From Flavobacteriaceae bacterium (GTDB taxonomy: Bacteria; Bacteroidota; Bacteroidia; Flavobacteriales; Flavobacteriaceae), in the NCBI GenBank assembly GCA_013042825.1, contig JABDPL010000245.1, positions 1-6,267 on the forward strand: a DNA stretch of 6,267 nt, written 5' to 3'. The notes under the pieces were generated by a model, which saw only the letters and a list, made by a program, of their open reading frames with translations, made no database searches and was not told where the DNA came from. How positions within the stretch are numbered: position 1 is the stretch's first letter; every line of letters starts with the position of its first letter. The position numbers and the translations under genes were made by a program. Below are positions 1-5,272 of the stretch, in pieces.

Positions 1-575
1 ATATGGATAATTTCCGGCCCCTGGAAGCGATCGCGGATCTCCTGAGCTCCCTGGAATACTTCTGCCCCATTGAAATCGTCATCTAAATTTGCGATGATTA
101 CGGCCAACCGGCCATCAGATGATACCAGTTTTCCGTTAACCATATGGTTTTCAGCTATCTGTGACCTTAATTCATCGATGTCGAAATTAGCCGATGAAAG
201 ATCATCGAGGAACCCTGACGTATCTATTCCCCAGTCTTCAGAACTGAGGCTTTGAACCGTTGACAGGCTCTTTATTTCATCCTTTAGAACAGATGGCAGC
301 CCTTTCACAGCATCAGTCATTTCCATTACCTTGATAAGGGACTGTTTGTTATAAATGTCTTCAGCTTCAATGCCGAATAATATGGCAGATCTTTTATCAA
401 AATGATCCTGAACCAGGTTAAACCCGGTAATAACCGGATCATCCTGGGGTAATTCCCCGTCAAAATTGTTTCTGACCTCCAATTTGGAAATACCCAACGC
501 CATAAGCATTGAAATCACAAGTAAACAGACCAGGGTAAGTTTTGGCTTTGATAACAGGAAGATTAAAATCCGCAT
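1..575 (-). CDS. RND/MMPL-family exporter, N-terminal part (gene runs off left edge)
   Basis: The first 191 codons of a minus-strand gene are visible, without stops, from an ATG at 575-573; the 3' end lies outside the window. The protein starts with MRILIFLLSKPKLTLVCLLV: a short basic N-terminus, then a hydrophobic segment at about residues 13-29 (first transmembrane helix). A soluble region follows, opening with NNFDGELPQDDP (residues 36-47). This N-terminal pattern, one helix, then a region with an F-x-x-x-LP-x-DDP-like motif and a long periplasmic loop, is characteristic of MMPL/HAE3-type RND permeases of Bacteroidota, inner-membrane proteins that move lipids, hydrophobic compounds or drugs by proton motive force. 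An in-frame TAA nine codons upstream supports this start; no clear Shine-Dalgarno is seen. The gene shares the strand of the sigma/FecR/receptor operon but lies 600 bases past it, so it is probably a separate unit. The substrate cannot be told, and the catalytic transmembrane helices are not in the window. Confidence 0.8.
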   Translation of the reverse strand, partial: MRILIFLLSKPKLTLVCLLVISMLMALGISKLEVRNNFDGELPQDDPVITGFNLVQDHFDKRSAILFGIEAEDIYNKQSLIKVMEMTDAVKGLPSVLKDEIKSLSTVQSLSSEDWGIDTSGFLDDLSSANFDIDELRSQIAENHMVNGKLVSSDGRLAVIIANLDDDFNGAEVFQGAQEIRDRFQGPEIIH

Positions 576-646
576 TCCGATTAAATTTTACTTGAAATTA
601 ATCACCTTCAGCAGATCAAACCCATGAGAATCGAGATCGGTCAAGC

Positions 647-690
647 CCGAATTGATATTCGGTTATAGCCGGTTTATATTCGGTAAAACC
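647..690. promoter_or_regulatory. Candidate operator upstream of the exporter gene
   Basis: A perfect 6-bp inverted repeat CCGAAT-TGAT-ATTCGG occupies 647-662. A second ATTCGG copy lies at 678-683, 21 bp from the first. The tetramer CGGT occurs at 660, 670 and 681, spaced 10 and 11 bp, so all copies fall on the same face of the DNA helix. A further short dyad (GGTTT/AAACC) brackets 671-690. The cluster ends 72 bp before the exporter start codon, a plausible position for a repressor or activator site. RND exporters of this kind are often under TetR-type repressors, but no regulator gene is in the window, so the binding protein is unknown and the assignment is inferred. Confidence 0.35.
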
Positions 691-845
691 TTGATTATTA
701 ATGAAGTAACGATTTTTTAATTCACGAGATGTGACCAATTGAAAAAACCTGTGTCATAATAATAGACGATCACCGCTAAAGCGTTGATGAAACATAAAGC
801 AAGCACCACAGGATGGGCCTCTGAAAAGAAACATGAACGAAGCAA

Positions 846-1025
846 ATGATCGAAAGGCTGGAGATAAAGCCTCAAGCAGAGAAAAATTTTAACCTACTTA
901 AAGCCGCTCTGAACGAATTCGCTTTAATTCCTGCCATTACGACAAATCACCTTTTTTCCCCCTTTAGAGATTTGCCTAAATTAAACCGGATGTGGTTCCC
1001 TCACCACGGCCTGTTTAATATTTAA
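846..1025 (+). CDS. Doubtful 59-residue ORF
   Basis: An ATG at 846-848 opens 59 codons ending in TAA at 1023-1025. The product starts MIERLEIKPQAEKNFNLLKA and ends in a part rich in aromatic and basic residues (RMWFPHHGLFNI). I recognise no family, there is no signal peptide or transmembrane helix, and no Shine-Dalgarno precedes the ATG. Codon use is not clearly unlike real genes nearby, but a frame of this length is easily met by chance in 600 bases. It could also be the remnant of a lost gene. Listed because it is the longest ATG-started frame in the gap. Confidence 0.15.
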   Translation: MIERLEIKPQAEKNFNLLKAALNEFALIPAITTNHLFSPFRDLPKLNRMWFPHHGLFNI

Positions 1026-1058
1026 GACTATCGGGAAATACTTCTTACCCGGGCCGTG
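1005..1058. repeat. 7-bp inverted repeat with nested short dyads
   Basis: CACGGCC at 1005-1011 is mirrored by GGCCGTG at 1052-1058 with a 40-base spacer. Inside the spacer lie TTAA-tat-TTAA (1015-1025) and CGGG/CCCG (1032-1035 with 1048-1051). The arms are GC-rich in an otherwise AT-rich gap. The structure sits 119 bases or more beyond the receptor stop codon, so it could form in the 3' trailer of that transcript, but there is no U-tract to make it an ordinary intrinsic terminator in either direction. The long spacer makes a chance match possible. Confidence 0.3.
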
Positions 1059-1176
1059 CATGATTCTCAGAATATTTCAAAAACATATTCTTGAGCAGTA
1101 CCGTTTGATGCTGGCTGATGATTGTACGATTCCAGGCCGTCTTTAAGGGAATACTTCCATATTGATCCCATTTTAT

Positions 1177-3717
1177 TCAAAACAGAACGCGAATCATAGC
1201 ATTTGGTGTAATGCCCAATGATCTCTGGATGGTTTCGCTCAGAGCCTCATTTTCGATTCGGTAAAAATTATTAATTGAATTTTCCCTATTTAAAATATTC
1301 CAGACTGAAATTCCGACCTTTGCTTTGGTTTTCAAACCTAAATTGAAATTATACATTGCAGATAGATCCAAGCGCAGGTAATCATCAAGCTCGTCTTCAT
1401 TTGTGGGTCCATAGTTTATGGTGTTATCTGTTATCTCCTCCCCTGGCAAAGGCCTTGTTGTTGGTCTTCCTGAGTGCCAATTCAAGCCGGCGGCCAACTG
1501 TAAATTTCTGATCTTAAAAGAAATTCCAGCTGTTAGCGCATGGGATATATCATAATTACTGCGGAATGCATTGGGTTGTAATTCCTTAAAGGTATAATCA
1601 CTGTTCATAAAGCCGTAACTAATCCAGGAACTTATACCTTGAAACTGCTTTCTTATCAGGAGGTCCAGTCCTTTAACTAAATACGAACCCTTTGCCCTTG
1701 AAAATTCATATTGGTTCTGAAATCCCTGGCTTTGGGAAGTTATACCATCCACATCCTTATAATAGCCTACGGCATCGATAAGCCAGCCATCATTATCAAA
1801 CGACAATCCCACCGATAATTGTTTAGATTGCAAAACAGGGATATCAGCATCATTCGAAAGCTGCCATCGTCTTTTTTCAATACCGAGAAAATCATTCTGA
1901 AAGTTGATCACCTGGGAGGTGATCTGATGTTTCATTTCACCCATAACCTCTAAGGTGAAATAATCCATGAATTGCTGGTTAAAACTGAATCGCGGTTCAA
2001 CCAAAGATTTCCGAAATTTATCGATGTATGAATATCTTCCACCAATCTTAAACCGGGATTGACCATTATTCGATCGCCAATCCATTTGAAGGAAACCCGC
2101 ATGAGTACGAACGACCTCAGAGACCAGAAGTCGAAATAGTGGTGTATCCACATCATCGAGATTGGTCACTTCTGTCTCAACGAAATGATATCCTCCTTTA
2201 AAGCTCATTTCAGGATTAACAACATGTACAGTGGAGATCTTGGTGCTGGTTTCGGAAACTTTATTTTCTTGCAGAAACCGTTGATCGTCAAGCACATTAA
2301 CATTTATAGCCTGCAACTTATAATCTGTTTCGAAAATTTCCAGATCACTGATCCAATTTTCATTCCAGCGACGTCTGTAAGCCACCCCGCCTGCAATGCT
2401 GTTTTGCTCGACCGAACTTGTTCTGGAATCAATTAGCTGATCGATTTGAGCAGATTCATCGAACTTTAGTTCATTGGCTACCAATATGAAATTTACTCGC
2501 AGTTCATCTTTTTCACTTATCCTATAGAGCCATCTTAGGGAGGTATCGTAAAAATCGAAGGCCTCATCCGAATTTATAACACTCAATTGATTCGCGGCAA
2601 GCTCGGTATCTTGGGCTATCCGATCAAAAAACCGATTATAGGTTGGAGTTTCAATCCATTCACTTATCGACTTACGCGCAGCAAGCTGAAATGATGACGA
2701 TTGTCCTAAAGGGATATCGGCAAATGCGTTGAAATCCACAAGATTAAGCCCTGCACTTAGCTTGAGTTTAGAATTTATTTCCGGACTGGTGAGCATGGAA
2801 ATACTGCCTGAAACACCATCTGTCAGGCCAACATCTGTTCCATTTTTAGTCAGGATTACCTTATCTGTGATCTGTGGGTTATACATCGATATCAAACCAA
2901 AGAAATGACCACTTTGGTACATCTTAATACCATCCCAAAGAATTAAGTTCTGATCGTTTGTACCTCCCCTGATGTTTATATTTGAAACCGTTTCATTCAC
3001 ACTCATTATCCCAGGAAAGGATTGCACTGATTGGAGGACATCGGCATCGATCAGTCCCGGTAAAATAGAAAATTTAGGAATGTTTATAGAAAAATCACCA
3101 CTGTTTAATTTATCTACTCCGGGAACGATATAGTTTGCGATGACCACTTCCTGCAATTCGTCGAAAAATGGAACCATAAATACATCATCGCAAGTTTGCC
3201 AGTTAAAGAACTGTGCACTCCTTTCAATTGTTCGATAACCGAGATGCCTTATTAATACTTCTTCCTCCCTCGAGTTCAGTGTTATTCGAAAGAAACCACT
3301 ATCATCAGTAACCACTGAACTGGAAGGAGACTGGACCGTTGCAGCGGAAAGGGGTGTTAGATCATCTTTGTCCTTTATAAAACCACAAAGCACAAATTCA
3401 TCCGGACTTTTAACCAGGGCGATTTTTTCCGATAACATCTCAAATACCAATCCGGTCTGAACTCTCAGATATTCGATGACTTCAGTTAAACTCAGATTAT
3501 TCTTCGGTGGAGCGATTTTTACACCTTCAATGTTATCCAATGCATAGTTGAATTCCAGATTGTAATCCTTCTGCAGCTGTCTGAATATCCTGACCAATGG
3601 AACGCCTTCCTGCTGTTCCTGTGCACCGACCTCAAAGGAAAAGACCCCAGACAGGACAATTATAATCAAAAAGCTCTTAACGATTCTGATTCCCATGAAT
3701 TTGAAGTATTGAACCAT
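1177..3717 (-). CDS. TonB-dependent outer-membrane transducer (STN + CarboxypepD-reg + plug + barrel)
   Basis: This 846-residue protein is a FecA-like outer-membrane receptor that should import a ligand with TonB energy and signal its presence inward. A signal peptide is seen: VKSFLIIIVLSGVFSF with likely cleavage after VGA at residue 32. An STN signalling domain covers about 38-103 and would contact the FecR protein in the periplasm. A carboxypeptidase regulatory-like beta-sandwich follows at about 108-182 (TDDSGFFRI, HLGYRT). The plug spans about 190-312, with LPGLIDADVLQSVQSFPGI and IRGGTNDQNLILWDGI (249-264). The rest is the barrel, ending in a C-terminal Phe (MIRVLF) as outer-membrane barrels do. 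I could not identify a TonB box. The gene overlaps the end of the FecR gene by 41 nt from this ATG. An internal ATG (codon 8, 3696) would leave MGIRIVK before the hydrophobic core, a more usual signal peptide, and a 20-nt overlap. The ligand is unknown: no iron-uptake or SusD partner is in view. Confidence 0.93.
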   Translation of the reverse strand: MVQYFKFMGIRIVKSFLIIIVLSGVFSFEVGAQEQQEGVPLVRIFRQLQKDYNLEFNYALDNIEGVKIAPPKNNLSLTEVIEYLRVQTGLVFEMLSEKIALVKSPDEFVLCGFIKDKDDLTPLSAATVQSPSSSVVTDDSGFFRITLNSREEEVLIRHLGYRTIERSAQFFNWQTCDDVFMVPFFDELQEVVIANYIVPGVDKLNSGDFSINIPKFSILPGLIDADVLQSVQSFPGIMSVNETVSNINIRGGTNDQNLILWDGIKMYQSGHFFGLISMYNPQITDKVILTKNGTDVGLTDGVSGSISMLTSPEINSKLKLSAGLNLVDFNAFADIPLGQSSSFQLAARKSISEWIETPTYNRFFDRIAQDTELAANQLSVINSDEAFDFYDTSLRWLYRISEKDELRVNFILVANELKFDESAQIDQLIDSRTSSVEQNSIAGGVAYRRRWNENWISDLEIFETDYKLQAINVNVLDDQRFLQENKVSETSTKISTVHVVNPEMSFKGGYHFVETEVTNLDDVDTPLFRLLVSEVVRTHAGFLQMDWRSNNGQSRFKIGGRYSYIDKFRKSLVEPRFSFNQQFMDYFTLEVMGEMKHQITSQVINFQNDFLGIEKRRWQLSNDADIPVLQSKQLSVGLSFDNDGWLIDAVGYYKDVDGITSQSQGFQNQYEFSRAKGSYLVKGLDLLIRKQFQGISSWISYGFMNSDYTFKELQPNAFRSNYDISHALTAGISFKIRNLQLAAGLNWHSGRPTTRPLPGEEITDNTINYGPTNEDELDDYLRLDLSAMYNFNLGLKTKAKVGISVWNILNRENSINNFYRIENEALSETIQRSLGITPNAMIRVLF

Positions 3718-4585
3718 TCAATTCATAGGTAAGATCCATTGGGGTAGTGATTTCGATCAAAGCTTTTTCAAGGTCTTCATGTGTAAATATTCCGGTGAAC
3801 AGCCTTTTGGTATTCACATCATGCAGGCTCAGATCTACTTCATACTGACGCTGGAGTTCTTCGAGAACCTGGTCGAGTGGTACAGCATTAAAACGGCTAA
3901 AATTTTCTATCCACGGGGGATTATTATCAATTGTTGAGCTTAAAACAAGTTGATCATCGCTTATACGAAGTGATCTTCCCGCCTTTAATTGCTGCTGAAG
4001 TGTATCAACCGAAACACTGACCAGTCCTTCAAAGCATTTAACTTCGAAATAGCCGGTCCTCTGCTTAACATTAAACTGGGTTCCAAGCACAGTAATCGAA
4101 CCCGCGGGGGTGTTCACGGTAAATGTTTTTCCCTTGGCTACTTTAAAGAAGGCTTCTCCATTCAAATTCAGTGAGCGCTGCTTATCCCAGGTTTTCGAAT
4201 TGTATTCTATTCTAGAGGAAGCATTCAATTGCACCTCAGAATTGTCTGGAAGCATCACCACTGTCTTTTCAGCGATCAGGGTCGAGACCTCCATATTTCC
4301 GGTATTGAAAAATGTAAAGAATATGCCGAGGCCAATGATAACGGCAGCCGCTACACGTATCCAAATCGGCATCTTTATAACTCGTCCTGATTTATCCTTC
4401 GACTTATAATTCTTTCTGAAGGTGTTAAAATCGGAAACGGAGCTATGATTTTCAGCCTTAAATGCCATTGCCGCTCTCAGGATCTCGAGGTTCCGGGCAT
4501 AATCTTCCCGCTGCATGAACAATTCCAATTCGGAATCGCTCAGCTCATCATTCAACCATTTAAAGAGCAAGTCATCTTGTTCCAT
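3677..4585 (-). CDS. FecR-family anti-sigma factor (transmembrane signal relay)
   Basis: This 302-residue inner-membrane protein would hold and control the sigma factor encoded just upstream and receive the signal from the receptor encoded just downstream. In order it shows a cytoplasmic N-terminal region (1-72) that opens MEQDDLLFKWLNDELSDSEL, the usual short sigma-binding segment of Bacteroidota FecR proteins; one transmembrane helix at about 74-93; a periplasmic FecR domain at about 100-195 with LPDNSEVQLNASSRIEYN and LNGEAFFKV; and a C-terminal DUF4974-type domain at about 232-298 (FNAVPLDQVLEELQRQYEV), the likely STN contact. The conserved Gly-Thr of GTQFNV (168-169) matches the position at which some FecR-type proteins, such as FoxR, cleave themselves. 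The gene starts 48 bases after the sigma stop, and its last 41 bases are shared with the receptor gene, so the two are probably translationally coupled. Length and domain order are normal for the family. Confidence 0.94.
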   Translation of the reverse strand: MEQDDLLFKWLNDELSDSELELFMQREDYARNLEILRAAMAFKAENHSSVSDFNTFRKNYKSKDKSGRVIKMPIWIRVAAAVIIGLGIFFTFFNTGNMEVSTLIAEKTVVMLPDNSEVQLNASSRIEYNSKTWDKQRSLNLNGEAFFKVAKGKTFTVNTPAGSITVLGTQFNVKQRTGYFEVKCFEGLVSVSVDTLQQQLKAGRSLRISDDQLVLSSTIDNNPPWIENFSRFNAVPLDQVLEELQRQYEVDLSLHDVNTKRLFTGIFTHEDLEKALIEITTPMDLTYELNGSILQIHGNQNR

Positions 4586-4588
4586 AAA

Positions 4589-4594
4589 TCACCT
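4589..4594 (-). promoter_or_regulatory. Ribosome binding site of the FecR gene
   Basis: The minus strand reads AGGTGA-TTT-ATG, a recognisable Shine-Dalgarno just before the FecR start codon. It is the only clear one in the window and supports the ATG at 4585. Spacing to the ATG is short (three bases). Confidence 0.5.
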
Positions 4595-4633
4595 AAGTTT
4601 AATACATAACAATCGAGATGAAAAAACTCCTGA

Positions 4634-5158
4634 TCATTTTATATGAAAATTTTTTAGTTCCTGTTTCAATATTTTAAAAGCTGAATAAATCCTGTACTCA
4701 ACAACTTTACGTGTAACGCCGAGAATATCGGCAATCTCCTGTTGTTTCTTACCTTCAACCTTATTCAATAAGAACGCCACCCGCTGTTCTTCAGTCAAAT
4801 TTGAAAGCGCTTGTTGGTATTGTTTATAATACTCTTCACCCTGCATGATAAATTCCGGATTTTCATTCGTCACGGATTTTACAGGTTGAGATCTGTATTT
4901 AAGTACAACCTTTTCATGCTTAGCCTCGTTCAGCATCAGATTATTAGCTACAGTAAAGAGATAGGACCTTGCTTTAGCAGGTGAAATCGTTTTACAGTTA
5001 TCCCATAATTTTATAAAGGCTTCCTGAACCTTATCAGCAGGACTAAATCGTCCTCCAAACTTATAATAAAGGAAATCATGCAGGTTTTTTGATTGCTGTG
5101 TGTAGATGCGTTCAAAAACCGATTCTGCGCAAATATTTTCGTTAACAGGTTCAGCCAA
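4634..5158 (-). CDS. ECF-type RNA polymerase sigma-70 factor (FecI-like)
   Basis: This 174-residue protein is a short sigma factor with only regions 2 and 4, which would direct RNA polymerase to a small regulon on a signal from the FecR protein. Region 2 covers about residues 15-84: FERIYTQQSKNLHDFLYYKF, ADKVQEAFIKLWDN, then ARSYLFTVANNLMLNEAKHE, the region bound to the -10 element. Region 4 covers about 112-168: LSNLTEEQRVAFLLNKVEG followed by the helix-turn-helix QQEIADILGVTRKVVEYRIY, which reads the -35 element. The start is odd: the frame has no ATG before region 2, and the only usual initiator is TTG at 5158-5156, with an in-frame TAG six codons upstream. It is the first gene of the operon with the FecR and receptor genes. 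Its 5' end faces the lipoprotein gene across 114 bases, so positive autoregulation and control of that gene are both possible, though not shown. Confidence 0.93.
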   Translation of the reverse strand: MAEPVNENICAESVFERIYTQQSKNLHDFLYYKFGGRFSPADKVQEAFIKLWDNCKTISPAKARSYLFTVANNLMLNEAKHEKVVLKYRSQPVKSVTNENPEFIMQGEEYYKQYQQALSNLTEEQRVAFLLNKVEGKKQQEIADILGVTRKVVEYRIYSAFKILKQELKNFHIK

Positions 5159-5272
5159 TGGAGAGATTATTATCTAAATTTAATCTAAAAATATTATTTT
5201 TTTTCAGGAATAATGATTCTTCGGTTGTTCAATAAATAAATGCAATACGTTTTATACTTTAAATCCAAGAAC
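5159..5272. promoter_or_regulatory. Divergent control region between sigma-factor and lipoprotein genes
   Basis: This 114-base AT-rich segment must carry the start signals of both divergent genes unless one is read from further off. It contains a direct repeat ATCTAAA at 5172-5178 and 5183-5189, 11 bp apart, close to the sigma start, and a run of eight T at 5197-5204. On the plus strand TTG (5225-5227) and TACTTT (5255-5260) loosely resemble the Bacteroidota -33 (TTTG) and -7 (TAnnTTTG) boxes, but the spacing of about 27 bases is longer than usual. An ECF-type promoter is equally possible. I could not fix a transcription start on either strand. Confidence 0.5.

Larger units (their letters stand above)
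576..1176. other. 600-base stretch without a convincing gene
   Basis: This gap separates the end of the receptor gene from the start of the exporter gene; both are on the minus strand. I find no tRNA, rRNA, CRISPR or IS end in it. It holds the CGGT/ATTCGG repeat cluster near the exporter start, a 59-codon plus-strand ORF and the inverted repeat listed separately. Several other tiny ORFs (for example 20 codons from 787 and 19 codons from 833) overlap in different frames, which is what non-coding sequence looks like. No strong stem-loop followed by a U-run is seen after the receptor stop; the best local stem (GGAA/TTCC, 1148-1158) has only four pairs. The size of the gap is large for such a compact locus and could reflect an eroded gene or an unrecognised RNA. 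Confidence 0.6.

Noticed and set aside
70..255. A 61-codon plus-strand frame near the left edge.
   Set aside because: It lies wholly inside the exporter gene on the opposite strand and shows no domain or start signal of its own.
1148..1169. Short stem (GGAA/TTCC, or GGGA/TCCC) just after the receptor stop as a terminator.
   Set aside because: Only four base pairs and no following U-run, too weak to call an intrinsic terminator.
1045..1176. The receptor frame stays open for 43 codons after its TGA stop, up to a TAA at 1045-1047, hinting at readthrough or a longer protein.
   Set aside because: The barrel ends in the expected C-terminal Phe right at the TGA, and an open run of this length after a stop is not rare by chance.
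1177..5158. Reading the operon as a polysaccharide utilisation (SusCD) or a ferric citrate system.
   Set aside because: No SusD gene, glycan enzymes or iron-transport genes are visible; only the general sigma/FecR/receptor architecture is supported.
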